This document shows positions 50,151 to 59,669 of a DNA stretch of 64,000 bases, piece by piece (positions within the stretch are counted from its first letter, which is position 1; each line of letters opens with the position of its first letter). The stretch is from Stenotrophomonas nitritireducens (lineage in GTDB: Bacteria > Pseudomonadota > Gammaproteobacteria > Xanthomonadales > Xanthomonadaceae), in NCBI RefSeq assembly GCF_001700965.1, contig NZ_CP016756.1, positions 3,586,501 to 3,650,500 of the forward strand. Reading direction: 5' to 3'. The translations under genes and the position numbers were made by a program. The notes under the pieces were generated by a model. The model was not told where the DNA came from. It saw only the letters and a list, made by a program, of their open reading frames with translations, and searched no databases.

Positions 50151-52217
50151 TTAATCCAGCGGTACAAACCGCACTGCAGCACCGCCACCGGCGCCCATCT
50201 GCAACTTGATCCGGTCGTTACTGCCCACGTCGCGCGTCTCGCGGACGAAGGCAAACGGTGCGGTTTGCCAGCTGGCGCCGTCGCCGTCGCGGTAGATCTC
50301 CGCGCGGTAGCGCTTGCCCGCGTCGAGGAAACTCAACGGCACGTCCAGCGCCTGCGGCGTCTCGCTGCCGACGCTGCCGACGAACCATTCCTGGCTGCCA
50401 CGCGCCTTGCGTGCGAAGGTCACGTACTGGCCGACTTCGCCATTCAGTACATGGCTTTCCTCCCAGTCCACCGCCACATCCTTGATGAACTGGAAGGCGT
50501 CAGGGTGCTGCGCGTAGTGCTCGGGCAGGTCAGCCACCATCTGCACCGGGCTGTACAGCACCACGTACAAGGCAAGCTGCTTGGCCAGGGTGCTGCGCAG
50601 GGCCAGGCCGTTGCGGCCCTTCAGGCTGACGATGCCAGGCGTGTAATCCATCGGCCCGCCCAGCATGCGCGTGAACACCAGCGTGGCCTCATGGCCCGGC
50701 GGGTTGGGCGGGTTGCCCCAGGCATTGAATTCCATGCCGCGCGCGCCTTCGCGCGATACCCAGTTGGGGTAGGTGCGGCGCAGGCCGGTGTCCTTGATCG
50801 GCTCGTGCGAGTTGATCGCGATGTGCTTGGCGGCGGCCTGCTGCAGCACGCGCAGGTTGTGGTTGCTCATCCACTGGCCTTCGTGCCATTCGCGGGTGAT
50901 CGGGCCATCGGCCTGATCCTGGCGGTGGATGTCGCCGGCGTCACAGACATAGCCGGTCTTGACCACGTCCACGCCGTTGCGCGCGTACACATCCAGCGCT
51001 GCCGGCAGTTGGCGTTCGTAGTGGCTGACAGCGCACGCGGTTTCGTGGTGGCCGATCAGGTGCACGCCCTTGCCGGCGGCATAGCTGGCAAGCCCGGGCA
51101 GGTCGAAATCCGGCGTGGCGCGGGTGAAGTCGAAGGCCTCGCCATTGGCGAACCAGTCGCCGTCCCAGCCAACGTTCCAGCCTTCCACCAATACGCCGCG
51201 AAAACCATTCTCGGCTGCAAAATCGATGTAGCGGCGGGTATTGGCAGTGGTGGCGCCATGCTTGGGGCCGGTGGCCCAGGTTTCAGTTTCCAGGTGCAGC
51301 GACCACCACACACCCGCATATTTGGCCGGCTTGAACCAGCTTACATCGCCAATCGCGTTGGGCTCGTTGAGGTTGAGGATCAGGCTGGATTCGGCCAGAT
51401 CACCGGCCTTCTCGCCGATGGTGATGGTGCGCCACGGGGTATTGAAGGGCAGGGCGCGCACCACCGGTGCACCGCTGCTGGACGGGGTCAGCGTGGCGTG
51501 CAGGATGTCGCCATCACCGCGAGCCAGGTTCATGCCGGCATAGTCGACCAGCGCGGCTTCATGGATGGAGATATGCAGGCCGTTGTCGCTGCGCAGGGTC
51601 AGCGGGGTCTGGGCGGTGCCGACTTCCTTCAGCGGGGTCTGGTGGTACAGGTATTCCTCGCGGTTCCACTCGAAGGCGGGGATCCACCACGCGGTCGCCG
51701 GGCGGGCCAGAGCGAACTCGGTCAGTTCGGCGTGGATCTGCGCCTGCTTCATGCCTGCCTGCTGCGGGAACTCGTAGCGGAAGCCGATGCCATCGTCGTA
51801 GACGCGGAACACCACATCAAAGCGGCGCTCGTAGTTGCGGCCAGCGCCCGGCTTCTCGGTGAAGCTGGCACGCAGCTCGTTGTAGTGGTTGCGGGTGAGT
51901 CGGCGCTCGCCCCAGGGCTGCTCCCAGGTTTCATCGAAGCTGCGCTGCGACTGGCCGGTCAACGCGACATTGCGCTCCAGGCGGCCATCGCCCAGCAACA
52001 TGCCCAGCCGCGACGGCGCAATCACCGCCTCACCGTTGCGTTCCACGCGGTACGAGGGGCGGCCTTCGTGCTGCGATTCGACGATCACCACCAGGTGCTT
52101 GTCGGGCGAGGTGACGCGCGCCAGGTCGGCGGCGTGGGCCGGCAGGCAGCTGATCAGCAGCAGCGCGAAGGCGGCTTTCAGCGACAGGCGGGCAGGGGTG
52201 GGACGTGTATCGGCCAT
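50151..52217 (-). CDS. GH97 alpha-glucosidase (SusB-like)
   Basis: A 688-residue exported glycoside hydrolase of family 97. The signal peptide LKAAFALLLISCLPAHAADL precedes an N-terminal beta-sandwich with VVIVESQHEGRPSYRVERNG and FDVVFRVYDDGIGFRYEF. The barrel has VEGWNVGWDGDWF, NGVDVVKTGYV, AINSHEPIKDTGLRRTYPNW and REGARGMEFNAWG. The glutamates in NSHEP and GMEFN match the inverting SusB type that hydrolyses alpha-glucosidic bonds using calcium. It is likely periplasmic and trims maltodextrins after import. It is divergent from the MFS gene, with one operator-like site between. The ATG at 52217 fits the signal peptide. Confidence 0.92.
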   Translation of the reverse strand: MADTRPTPARLSLKAAFALLLISCLPAHAADLARVTSPDKHLVVIVESQHEGRPSYRVERNGEAVIAPSRLGMLLGDGRLERNVALTGQSQRSFDETWEQPWGERRLTRNHYNELRASFTEKPGAGRNYERRFDVVFRVYDDGIGFRYEFPQQAGMKQAQIHAELTEFALARPATAWWIPAFEWNREEYLYHQTPLKEVGTAQTPLTLRSDNGLHISIHEAALVDYAGMNLARGDGDILHATLTPSSSGAPVVRALPFNTPWRTITIGEKAGDLAESSLILNLNEPNAIGDVSWFKPAKYAGVWWSLHLETETWATGPKHGATTANTRRYIDFAAENGFRGVLVEGWNVGWDGDWFANGEAFDFTRATPDFDLPGLASYAAGKGVHLIGHHETACAVSHYERQLPAALDVYARNGVDVVKTGYVCDAGDIHRQDQADGPITREWHEGQWMSNHNLRVLQQAAAKHIAINSHEPIKDTGLRRTYPNWVSREGARGMEFNAWGNPPNPPGHEATLVFTRMLGGPMDYTPGIVSLKGRNGLALRSTLAKQLALYVVLYSPVQMVADLPEHYAQHPDAFQFIKDVAVDWEESHVLNGEVGQYVTFARKARGSQEWFVGSVGSETPQALDVPLSFLDAGKRYRAEIYRDGDGASWQTAPFAFVRETRDVGSNDRIKLQMGAGGGAAVRFVPLD

Positions 52218-52316
52218 GCGGGTCTCAACTCCGGGTTCTGGTCGGCGCGCCGGCCCTGCAGGGCGGCACGTGGCGCCACTATTCCCCGGCGCAGGCCGCC
52301 GTGGGCGCAATGCCGC

Positions 52317-52333
52317 ATTGAATACGTATGCAA
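52317..52333. promoter_or_regulatory. Operator-like site 3 of the maltose regulon (divergent promoter)
   Basis: ATTGAATACGTATGCAA lies between the divergent GH97 (start 52217) and MFS (start 52429) genes, about 100 bp from each. It has the same 12-base core, GAATACGTATGC, as the sites at 44577 and 49960. The expected binder is the LacI-type protein at 56491-57525. Confidence 0.75.
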
Positions 52334-52428
52334 CGGCGGTGCAGATCACAGGTGCGCCCTCTACCATGGCCGCAGCGCATCCGCGCCCAACCATCGCATC
52401 CGTGATTCCCGGAGGGGGGAAGCGCTTG

Positions 52429-53910
52429 ATGAATAGCAAACCGCAGCTGTCGTTCTGGCAGATCTGGAACATGTGTTTCGGCTTTCTGGGTATCCAGTTC
52501 GGCTTCGCGCTGCAGAACGCCAATGCCAGCCGCATCTTCGAAACGTTGGGCGCGCCGATGGATGCGGTGCCGGGGCTGTGGATCGCCGCACCACTGACCG
52601 GCCTGCTGGTGCAGCCGGTGATCGGCTACCTGTCCGATCGCACCTGGACGCGCTGGGGCCGCCGCCGGCCTTACTTCATGATCGGCGCGGTGCTGACCAC
52701 GCTGGCCCTGCTGGTCATGCCGAACTCGCCGACGCTGTGGATTGCGGCCGGCACGCTCTGGGTGCTGGATGCCTCGATCAATATCTCGATGGAGCCGTTC
52801 CGCGCTTTCGTCGGTGACCAGCTTTCACCCAGGCAGCGCCCGGCCGGGTTCTCGATGCAGAGCTTCTTCATCGGCGTAGGCGCGGTGGTGGCCAGCTTCC
52901 TGCCCTTCATCCTTGCCCACTTCGGCGTGGCCAATACCGCCGGCCCGGGTGAAGTGCCCGATACCGTGCGCTATGCGTTCTATTTCGGTGCGGCGGTGCT
53001 GCTGCTGGCGATGAGCTGGACCGTGTTCAGCACGCGCGAGTACTCACCGGCCGAGCTGGCCAGCTTCGATGACGCCGAGCCGTCGCCGTTGCACGCCGCA
53101 CAGCGTGTGGGTGGTCCGCCGCAGTGGCGCCAGATCGGTCTATGGCTGGGCCTTGGCGTGGTGCTGGCGGTCCTGATCGCGTGGCGGCAAGGCGACCGCA
53201 TGCTCTACGTGCTGGCTGGCCTGTGTGCCAACTACGGTCTATTGCTGGCAGTGGCGCGGGTGCTGCCCGGCACGCATATGCTGGCCACCATCGTCGACGA
53301 CCTGCGCAGCATGCCGGGCACGATGCGGCGCCTGGCCTGGGTGCAGTTCTTTTCCTGGTTCGCGCTGTTTGCGATGTGGATCTACACCACCGCAGCGGTA
53401 GCCGGTACCCATTTCGGCTCTACCGATACGCAGACCGCGGCCTACAACGAAGGCGCAAACTGGGTCGGTGTGCTGTTTGGCGCCTACAACGGTTTCGCCG
53501 CGGTGGCCGCGCTGATCATTCCACTGATGGTGCGTGCCATCGGCCTGCGCTGGAGCCACCTGGTCAATCTGTGGCTGGGTGGGTTGGGGCTGATCTCGCT
53601 GATGCTGATCAAGGATCCGCATTGGCTGCTGCTGTCGATGGTGGGCGTGGGTTTCGCCTGGGCATCGATCCTGTCCTTGCCCTATGCCCTGCTGTCGGAC
53701 AGCGTGCCGGCGGCCAAGATGGGCGTGTACATGGGTATCTTCAATTTCTTCATCGTGATACCGCAGTTGGTCGCGGCCAGCGCGCTGGGCTTCGCCCTGC
53801 GCAACTGGCTGGGCGGTGACCCCATCCACGTGCTGGTGCTGGGTGGTTGCAGCCTGTTCGTGGCCGGGCTGTGTGTATTGCGGGTTCCGTCGCAACAGGA
53901 GGTGGTGTGA
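52429..53910 (+). CDS. MFS sugar transporter (maltose-type)
   Basis: A 493-residue polytopic protein, about 12 helices. It begins KPQLSFWQIWNMCFGFLGIQ followed by FGFALQNANASRIFETLGA, and has GYLSDRTWTRWGRRRPYFMI, the loop 2-3 motif of the SLC45-like disaccharide/H+ symporters. This group in Xanthomonas and Caulobacter imports maltose or sucrose across the inner membrane. GGAGGGGGGAAG precedes the start. The stop overlaps the start of the amylase gene by one base (TGATG), so the two are one operon. Confidence 0.93.
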   Translation: MNSKPQLSFWQIWNMCFGFLGIQFGFALQNANASRIFETLGAPMDAVPGLWIAAPLTGLLVQPVIGYLSDRTWTRWGRRRPYFMIGAVLTTLALLVMPNSPTLWIAAGTLWVLDASINISMEPFRAFVGDQLSPRQRPAGFSMQSFFIGVGAVVASFLPFILAHFGVANTAGPGEVPDTVRYAFYFGAAVLLLAMSWTVFSTREYSPAELASFDDAEPSPLHAAQRVGGPPQWRQIGLWLGLGVVLAVLIAWRQGDRMLYVLAGLCANYGLLLAVARVLPGTHMLATIVDDLRSMPGTMRRLAWVQFFSWFALFAMWIYTTAAVAGTHFGSTDTQTAAYNEGANWVGVLFGAYNGFAAVAALIIPLMVRAIGLRWSHLVNLWLGGLGLISLMLIKDPHWLLLSMVGVGFAWASILSLPYALLSDSVPAAKMGVYMGIFNFFIVIPQLVAASALGFALRNWLGGDPIHVLVLGGCSLFVAGLCVLRVPSQQEVV

Positions 53911-55625
53911 TGCGTAGTCGTTTGGCAACAGCGGTGGGTCTGGCCTTGGTGGCGGGTACGGCTTTGGCCGGAAACCGGCCGGAGTACATCGGCACCACCG
54001 AGCCGTTTGCCAGTGACGCGGTGTACTTCGTGGTCACCGACCGTTTCGTCAATGGCGACGTCAGCAATGATCACCGCGATCAGGGCGGCGAGCATCCAAC
54101 CTTCGATATTCCGGTGCCATGCCCGGACAAGGTCGACGGCAACATCGGCTACCTCGGCGGTGACTTCAAGGGCGTGCTGGACAACGCCGACTACATCCGC
54201 AATCTCGGCTTTGGTGCGGTGTGGATCACGCCCATCATCGACAACCCCGACCAGGCCTTCACCGGCAGCAAGCCGATCAGCTGCACCAGCACACTGACCG
54301 ACCGTGGCAAGACCGGCTACCACGGCTACTGGGGCATCAACTTCTACAAGCTGGACGAGCACCTGCCCAGCGTTGATCTGGATTTCGCCGGGCTGACCAA
54401 GGGCCTGCACGACGCCAAGCTGAAGGTGGTGCTGGATATCGTCGGCAACCACGGCTCGCCGGCTTGGACCATGCCCAAGCGCCAGCCGCAGTTCGGGCAG
54501 ATCTTCGACAAGGACGGCAAGCTGATCGCCGACCACCAGAACCTGGCGCCGGACAAGCTCGACCCGAAGCACAACCCGCTGCACGCGTTCTACAACAACA
54601 TCGGCCCGGTCGATGGCAGCAAGGGCTCGATCTTTGACGGCAACCTGGCCGAGCTGTCGGATTTCAACGAGCACAACCCGGCAGTGATGAACTATCTGGT
54701 TGGCGCCTACCTGCAATGGACGGCACAGGGTGTGGACGCCCTGCGCATCGACACCATCGGTTGGCTGCCGCACCCGTGGTGGCATGAATTCGTGCAGCGC
54801 ATCCGTGCCGAGCACCCGGGCATGTTCATGTTCGGCGAAGCCTTCGACTATGACGCGGCCAAGATTGCCGAGCACACCTGGCCGTCGAACGCGAATGTCA
54901 GCGTGCTTGATTTCCCACTGCGTGGCGCCTTGTCATCGGTGTTCGGCAAGGAGCAGAAGGGCTTTGAAGCCCTGGCCGAACCGCTGCATCTGAGTGGTGG
55001 CCCGTATGCGAATCCATACGCATTGATGAGCTTCTACGACAACCACGACATGGCGCGCCTGGACGCCAGCGATGCCGGCTTCATCGATGCGCACAACTGG
55101 CTGTTCACCGCACGCGGTATTCCGGTGCTTTATTACGGCTCGGAAACTGGCTTCATGCGCGGCCGTGCCGAGCATGCCGGCAACCGTGCCTATTTCGGCC
55201 AGCAGCGTGTGGATGCTGCAGGGCAGAGTCCGATCTTCGCGCCCCTGCAGCGCATCGCCAAACTGCGCGAAGCAACGCCCGCATTGCAGCGCGGCCTGCA
55301 GGTCAACGAGCGTTTGCAGGGCGACGAGGCGGTGTTCTACCGCGTGCTGCAGCTGGGCGATACCGCGCAGACGGTGTTGGTGTTGTTGAACAAGGGCGAT
55401 GCGGCGCACACGTTCGAAGTGAGCCGTTACCTGCAGGGCGGGCAGTGGCGTGATGCATTGGATGGCGGCAGCGTAAAGGTGAAGCGCATGCTGAAGGCCG
55501 AGGTGCCGGCACACGGCGTCAAGGTGTTCGTGCTCGATGCGCAGGTGAATCAGAGCGAGTTGCAGGCGCAGCTGGATGCGGCGATGGCGGATCAGATCGC
55601 GCGGGATAAACGATTGGCGCAATAA
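53910..55625 (+). CDS. Exported GH13 alpha-amylase
   Basis: A 571-residue alpha-amylase-type enzyme with a signal peptide (RLATAVGLALVAGTALAG). The N-terminal DAVYFVVTDRFVNGDVSND is as in CGTases and maltogenic amylases. Catalytic residues are D281 in DALRIDTIGW, E310 in MFGEAFD and D380 in YDNHDMARL. A C-terminal beta domain ends near residue 545, followed by a short helical tail. It would degrade starch or cyclodextrins in the periplasm or outside. It is translationally coupled to the MFS gene, which supports a role in supplying that carrier. Confidence 0.92.
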   Translation: MRSRLATAVGLALVAGTALAGNRPEYIGTTEPFASDAVYFVVTDRFVNGDVSNDHRDQGGEHPTFDIPVPCPDKVDGNIGYLGGDFKGVLDNADYIRNLGFGAVWITPIIDNPDQAFTGSKPISCTSTLTDRGKTGYHGYWGINFYKLDEHLPSVDLDFAGLTKGLHDAKLKVVLDIVGNHGSPAWTMPKRQPQFGQIFDKDGKLIADHQNLAPDKLDPKHNPLHAFYNNIGPVDGSKGSIFDGNLAELSDFNEHNPAVMNYLVGAYLQWTAQGVDALRIDTIGWLPHPWWHEFVQRIRAEHPGMFMFGEAFDYDAAKIAEHTWPSNANVSVLDFPLRGALSSVFGKEQKGFEALAEPLHLSGGPYANPYALMSFYDNHDMARLDASDAGFIDAHNWLFTARGIPVLYYGSETGFMRGRAEHAGNRAYFGQQRVDAAGQSPIFAPLQRIAKLREATPALQRGLQVNERLQGDEAVFYRVLQLGDTAQTVLVLLNKGDAAHTFEVSRYLQGGQWRDALDGGSVKVKRMLKAEVPAHGVKVFVLDAQVNQSELQAQLDAAMADQIARDKRLAQ

Positions 55626-55631
55626 CGCCCG

Positions 55632-55855
55632 CTTGAGCCCCTCTCCCGCCTGCGGGAGAGGGGTTGGGGTGAGGGCAGCTTCAGCTTCGCGCCAAAAGCC
55701 ACCCCTCCCCAACCCTCCCCTTTGCTACGCAAAAGGGAGGGGGCTGATTGCGGCGAGCGTTCGGCTTTGCTGGTCTCCCTTCGCGGCGAGCCGCAGGTTT
55801 TGCTTGTCTCCCTCCCTTTGCCGCAGGCAAGGGGAGGGTCGGGGAGGGGGAGCTC
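55632..55855. repeat. Three palindromic repeats downstream of the amylase
   Basis: The region holds GAGCCCCTCTCCCGCCTGCG with GGAGAGGGGTTGGGGTGAGG at about 55634-55674. An opposite CCACCCCTCCCCAACCCTCC unit follows at about 55699-55742, and CTCCCTTTGCCGCAGGCAAG with GGGAGGGTCGGGGAGGGG at about 55811-55849. The rest of the 315-bp gap shows no gene. Confidence 0.8.
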
Positions 55856-55940
55856 TTGCTTCTGCCTCCCGCTCCCGCCTTTGCGACGCCACCAGCCCCA
55901 CCCGCTACAATCCGCCCCTAGGCATTCCCGGCGGCATCGC

Positions 55941-56321
55941 ATGAACCAGCTTCCCCCACAGACCCCCATCGAAACCCTGTTGCAGACCGCAATGGACGGC
56001 AAACTGCCGATCCGCGCCTTCATGCAGGCCTTCGTGGCGTCCGAGGTGGTGCTGCTGACCGGTAGCCTGGTCACGCCTGACGGCAGCGGTTTTGATCCAC
56101 TGCTGTTCGACAAACAGGGCGTGCTGCATGTGGCGGTGTTCACCGATATGGCGCGGGTTGGTTTCCACCAGCAACAGGCCCCGCACAACATCCGCATGCT
56201 GATGCTGGAGGTGTTGCGGCGGGTGCCCGGCGGCTACGGCGTGGTGATCAACCCCGGCACGCCGCTGGGGTTTGAAATCTCGCCATCGGGCGTGGGCGAG
56301 ATCCTCAAGGATTTCACCTGA
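55941..56321 (+). CDS. SseB family protein
   Basis: A 126-residue single SseB N-terminal domain. It begins QLPPQTPIETLLQTAMDG, then KLPIRAFMQAFVASEVVLLT, DPLLFDKQGVLHVAVFTDMA and the C-terminal VVINPGTPLGFEISPSGVGE. SseB-domain proteins are small cytosolic proteins of unknown function, unrelated here to type III secretion chaperones. The ATG at 55941 begins the domain. It is a single gene between two repeat regions. Confidence 0.85.
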   Translation: MNQLPPQTPIETLLQTAMDGKLPIRAFMQAFVASEVVLLTGSLVTPDGSGFDPLLFDKQGVLHVAVFTDMARVGFHQQQAPHNIRMLMLEVLRRVPGGYGVVINPGTPLGFEISPSGVGEILKDFT

Positions 56322-56351
56322 TAGAACCGCGGTCCCGGCTACGCGAACACC

Positions 56352-56466
56352 TGTAGCCCGGGTAAGCGCAGCACACCCGGGGCCTGTGCCTGATTGCGCG
56401 CGTGGTTGCCGGTTTCAATTGGATCGTCCTGCTTTCCCCGGGTGCGCTGCGCTTACCCGGGCTACG
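56352..56466. repeat. Inverted pair of TAGCCCGGGTAAGCGCAGC repeats
   Basis: TGTAGCCCGGGTAAGCGCAG at about 56352-56371 faces GGTGCGCTGCGCTTACCCGG at about 56441-56460. The layout is the same as at 9359-9474. It lies between convergent genes (SseB-like and LacI) and may serve as a two-way terminator. Confidence 0.75.
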
Positions 56467-56490
56467 GGGCGAGCCGCACTTCGCTGTGGC

Positions 56491-57525
56491 TCAGCCGCGA
56501 CGCGAAGACTCGCGCACCACCAGCTTCACCGGAATGGTCAGCCCTTCCACGGCTTCACCGGCAATCAGGCCCAGCAGCTTGTCGACCAGCAGCTGGCCGG
56601 CCTGCTTGGTGTCCTGCTGCACCGTGGTCAGCGCCGGCGATACCGAGGCTGCCAGCGGAATATCATCAAACCCGGTCACCGCGATGTCCTGCGGCACCTG
56701 CAAGCCACGTTCGCGCAGGGCGCGCAAGGCACCAATGGCGATCAGGTCGCTGGCCGCGCAGATCGCATCAAACGCCATGCCTTGATCCAACAGCGCCAGG
56801 CAGGCGGCATGACCGGATTCCTCGGTGGTGATGGCATCGTGCTGCAGGCGCGCATCCGGCGTCAGCCCGCGGTCGCGCAGTGCCTGCACGTGGCCACGGT
56901 AGCGCTCTTCGAATTCCGGGTAGTGGCTGGAAGCATGGCCCAGGAAAGCGATGCGCCGGCAGCCCTGCTCAAGCAGGTGCGCGGTGATGTCGTAGCCGCC
57001 CTGGAAATTGTCGCTGCCCACCGACACCCCCGGCTGGCCGGGCAGGGCGGCGCCCCAACGTACGAAATGAGTGCCTTGCTCGACCAGCCGCTGCAGGCGC
57101 TCCACCGACTCGTGGTAGTCGCCATAACCCAGCAGGATGATGCCGTCGGCCTTGTTGCTGTCCTCGAAATCGGCGTGCCAGTCGCTGGAAAGCTGCTGGA
57201 AGGACACCAGCAGGTCGCGCCCATGCAGGGCGCAGGCGCGGGTGATCGAGCCCAGCATCGAGTGGAAGAACGGGTTGATCAGCGAATCGTCCGGGGTCGG
57301 GTCCTCGAAGAACAGCAGGGCCAGCGTGCCGGATTGCTGGCAGCGCAGGCTGGAGGCGTTCTTGTCGACCTTGTAGTTCAGCTGCCGGGCGATATCCAGG
57401 ATGCGCTGGCGGGTCTCGGCGTTGACCATCGGGCTGCCGCGCAGCGCTCGCGACACGGTGGGCTGCGAAACGCCCGCCATGTGTGCGATATCCAATGAGG
57501 TGGCTTTGCCCTTGATGACCATCAT
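56491..57525 (-). CDS. LacI-family regulator of the maltose genes
   Basis: A 344-residue LacI-type repressor. The helix-turn-helix is ATSLDIAHMAGVSQPTVSR with hinge helix VDKNASSLR at about 52-60. The effector domain has QSGTLALLFFEDPTPDD, DGIILLGYGDYHES, VSVGSDNFQGGYDITAHLL, CRRIAFLGHAS and AVTGFDDIPLAASVSPALTT. It is placed at the end of the maltose block, and the window contains three similar LacI-type operator sites next to maltose genes, so it probably represses them in the absence of maltose. The start is one of several close ATGs (57525, 57522 or 57534). Confidence 0.88.
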   Translation of the reverse strand: MMVIKGKATSLDIAHMAGVSQPTVSRALRGSPMVNAETRQRILDIARQLNYKVDKNASSLRCQQSGTLALLFFEDPTPDDSLINPFFHSMLGSITRACALHGRDLLVSFQQLSSDWHADFEDSNKADGIILLGYGDYHESVERLQRLVEQGTHFVRWGAALPGQPGVSVGSDNFQGGYDITAHLLEQGCRRIAFLGHASSHYPEFEERYRGHVQALRDRGLTPDARLQHDAITTEESGHAACLALLDQGMAFDAICAASDLIAIGALRALRERGLQVPQDIAVTGFDDIPLAASVSPALTTVQQDTKQAGQLLVDKLLGLIAGEAVEGLTIPVKLVVRESSRRG

Positions 57526-57687
57526 GCCTGGCATTGTGAAGACGTCGGGCATGATGCCATGCGCCACCCGGGACGGGGGATGGACGCGGCTCCGCGAGCC
57601 CGGCCAGGGCGCGGGCGGGCGCTGCCGCAGGGCTGCTCCAGGCGATTCAGGATCAGCGCAAGCCTTACGTGCCAAGGCATTCGCGGA

Positions 57688-57719
57688 TTGACTGATATCT
57701 GTCGCGGGAACGATATAAT
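57688..57719 (+). promoter_or_regulatory. Probable promoter of ssb
   Basis: A consensus TATAAT at 57714-57719 lies 55 bp upstream of the ssb ATG. TTGACT at 57688-57693 is a good -35 sequence, but the 20-bp spacing is long; ACTGAT at 57691-57696 would give 17 bp. Confidence 0.6.
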
Positions 57720-57774
57720 GCGTGGGCTATTGCCCGCATCCGGCGGGTGGACCCCAACGGAAGAGTAGGAACCT

Positions 57775-58332
57775 ATGGCCCGCGGCATCAATAAAGTCAT
57801 CCTCGTCGGCAATCTCGGCAACGACCCGGACACCAAGTACACCCAGGCCGGCATGGCGATCACCCGTATCAGCCTGGCCACCACCAGCGTGCGCAAGGAC
57901 AAGGACGGCAACCAGCAGGAGCGTACCGAATGGCACCGCGTGGTGTTCTTCGGCAAGCTCGGCGAGATCGCCGGTGAATACCTGCGCAAGGGCAGCTCGG
58001 TCTATGTCGAAGGCGAACTGCGCTACGACAAGTACACCGGCCAGGACGGTGTGGAGAAGTACACCACCGACATCGTCGCCAACGAAATGCAGATGCTCGG
58101 CGGCCGTGGTGAAGGCGGCGGCGGTGGCGGCGGCATGGGCGGCGATCGTCCGCAGCGCCAGCAGGCCCCGCGTCAGCAGCAGGGCGGCGGCCAGGGCGGT
58201 TACGGCAACCAGGACCAGGGCGGCGGCGGTGGCTACGGCGGCGGTCAGCGCCAGCAGCAGCGCCAGGCCCCCCCGCAGCAGCAGTCGGCTCCGCCGATGG
58301 ACGACTTCGCGGACGACGATATCCCGTTCTAA
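57775..58332 (+). CDS. ssb: Single-stranded DNA-binding protein
   Basis: A 185-residue SSB. The OB fold runs from [19 protein letters not shown] to about residue 110, including [20 protein letters not shown] and [21 protein letters not shown] Gly/Gln/Arg-rich linker ([20 protein letters not shown]) follows, and the acidic tip [10 protein letters not shown] at the C-terminus recruits replication and repair partners. Length is normal. It has its own promoter and terminator. Confidence 0.98.
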   Translation: MARGINKVILVGNLGNDPDTKYTQAGMAITRISLATTSVRKDKDGNQQERTEWHRVVFFGKLGEIAGEYLRKGSSVYVEGELRYDKYTGQDGVEKYTTDIVANEMQMLGGRGEGGGGGGGMGGDRPQRQQAPRQQQGGGQGGYGNQDQGGGGGYGGGQRQQQRQAPPQQQSAPPMDDFADDDIPF

Positions 58333-58365
58333 GACACCCATCGGTGTTGGTGAAGTGGATTAACG

Positions 58366-58395
58366 AAAAGCCCCGTTTTACGGGGCTTTTTTTTT
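58366..58395 (+). terminator. Terminator of ssb
   Basis: AAAGCCCCG and CGGGGCTTT flank a five-base loop (TTTTA), followed by a run of T. The stem lies about 35 bp beyond the ssb stop. Confidence 0.92.
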
Positions 58396-58414
58396 GTCCC
58401 GATGATTCTTCCAT

Positions 58415-58585
58415 TCAACGTGCCATTGCTTTGCAGGACGCGCAGGCCGCATCGAGTGCGACAACAGCGCGGTCGCGCTCCAGGCGCTTGTCCATGGTCT
58501 TCCGCAGCTCGTTGAATTCAAAGGTCCAGCCGGCGGCCCAGCCGCCGCGCAGATAGCGCGCTGCCATCTTCTTGCGGCATTCCAT
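58415..58585 (-). CDS. Possible small protein, unknown
   Basis: A 56-codon minus-strand frame starting MECRKKMAARYLRGGWAAG and ending ACASCKAMAR, with coding-like composition and a helical, basic N-terminus. There is no strong ribosome site. It lies between the ssb terminator and the promoter of the divergent sugar operon. Not recognised; coding status uncertain. Confidence 0.35.
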   Translation of the reverse strand: MECRKKMAARYLRGGWAAGWTFEFNELRKTMDKRLERDRAVVALDAACASCKAMAR

Positions 58586-58653
58586 CAACGACACGCAGCA
58601 GCGGGCGCGGCAGACGTTGTGCCGCGCAGCATGGTTTCTTCGTGCACCGCGTC

Positions 58654-58696
58654 TTGCAAAAAATTGATTCCCTCCTTTATGGTGCAATCGATTGCA
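58654..58696 (+). promoter_or_regulatory. Promoter and palindromic operator of the glycoside 3-oxidation operon
   Basis: TTGCAA at 58654-58659 and TTATGG at 58677-58682 are 17 bp apart. Directly after lies TGCAATCGATTGCA (58683-58696), a perfect 14-bp palindrome with a central CG, typical of LacI/GalR-type operators. Its place at the expected transcription start suggests repression. It differs from the maltose operator core, so another regulator, not in this window, is expected. Confidence 0.65.
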
Positions 58697-58745
58697 TTGC
58701 TGCGAATCGTCAGCGTTTGTTACCGGCTGGGAGGCCGGAAGGTGG

Positions 58746-59642
58746 ATGTCCATCCATTCGATCGAACCCGCACCGGCCCCGGTGCTCACGCGGCGCGATG
58801 CGCTGCGCATTGCTGTCGCCGGTAGCCTTGGCCTGGGTGTGGCGGGTGTGCTGCCTGCGTTTGCCGCCACCGCGCCGCTCAAAGGCAACCTCAAGCATTC
58901 CGTTGCCCGCTGGACGTTCCCGCAGCAGTCGGTTGCCCAGCTCTGCAGGACGGTGAGGGACATCGGTTTTGCCGCCATCGACCTGGTGGGCCCGGAGGAT
59001 TGGCCCACGCTGAAGGCCAATGGCGTGTACAGCTCGATGTGCAACGGGGCGGAGATGGGCCTGGACAAGGGCTTCGCCGGCAGCCAGTTCCACGACCAAC
59101 TGGTGCAGCGCTACACGCGGCACATCGATCTGGTGGCCGATGCCGGCTACCGCAACCTGATCTGCTTTTCCGGCAATCGCAACGGCATGGACCCGCAGGA
59201 AGGCATGGCCAATGCCGAAGCGGGACTCAAGCGCATCCTCGGGCATGCGGAGAAGCGCGGCGTGGTGTTGGTGATGGAGTTGTTGAACTCCAAGGTCGAT
59301 CACCGCGATTACCTGTGCGACAACTCCGCATGGGGCGTGGAGCTGTGCCGGCGGCTCGGGTCGGACAATTTTGGCCTGCTATACGACATCTATCACATGC
59401 AGATCATGGAGGGCGACATCATCGCCACCATCGGCAAGCATCATGCCTGCTTCAAGCACTACCACACCGCGGGCGTGCCTGGCCGGCACGAGATCGGTGA
59501 CCAGCAGGAACTGCACTATCCCGCCATCTGTCGCGCGATCCGCGACACCGGTTTCGAAGGGTATCTGGCGCAGGAATTCATGCCTGCCGCACCAGATCCC
59601 ATCAACTCGCTGCGCGAGGCCATCCGCCTCTGCGACGTCTGA
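58746..59642 (+). CDS. Tat-exported TIM-barrel sugar isomerase-like protein (hydroxypyruvate isomerase family)
   Basis: A 298-residue protein. LTRRDALRIAVAGSLGLGVA near residues 15-34 is a twin-arginine signal. The barrel resembles hydroxypyruvate isomerase (Hyi)-type xylose isomerase-like proteins: NGAEMGLDKGFAG, VLVMELLNSKVDHRDYLCDN, NFGLLYDIYHMQIMEGD, HTAGVPGRHEIG and FEGYLAQEFMPAAPDPINSL. The glutamates, the aspartate and histidines would bind a divalent metal. In this operon it may act on 3-keto sugars produced by the next gene's enzyme, for example as a lyase or isomerase. The ATG at 58746 is used for the Tat signal. Confidence 0.85.
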   Translation: MSIHSIEPAPAPVLTRRDALRIAVAGSLGLGVAGVLPAFAATAPLKGNLKHSVARWTFPQQSVAQLCRTVRDIGFAAIDLVGPEDWPTLKANGVYSSMCNGAEMGLDKGFAGSQFHDQLVQRYTRHIDLVADAGYRNLICFSGNRNGMDPQEGMANAEAGLKRILGHAEKRGVVLVMELLNSKVDHRDYLCDNSAWGVELCRRLGSDNFGLLYDIYHMQIMEGDIIATIGKHHACFKHYHTAGVPGRHEIGDQQELHYPAICRAIRDTGFEGYLAQEFMPAAPDPINSLREAIRLCDV

Positions 59643-59669
59643 AACGCTATCCACCCAGGTGAAATACCC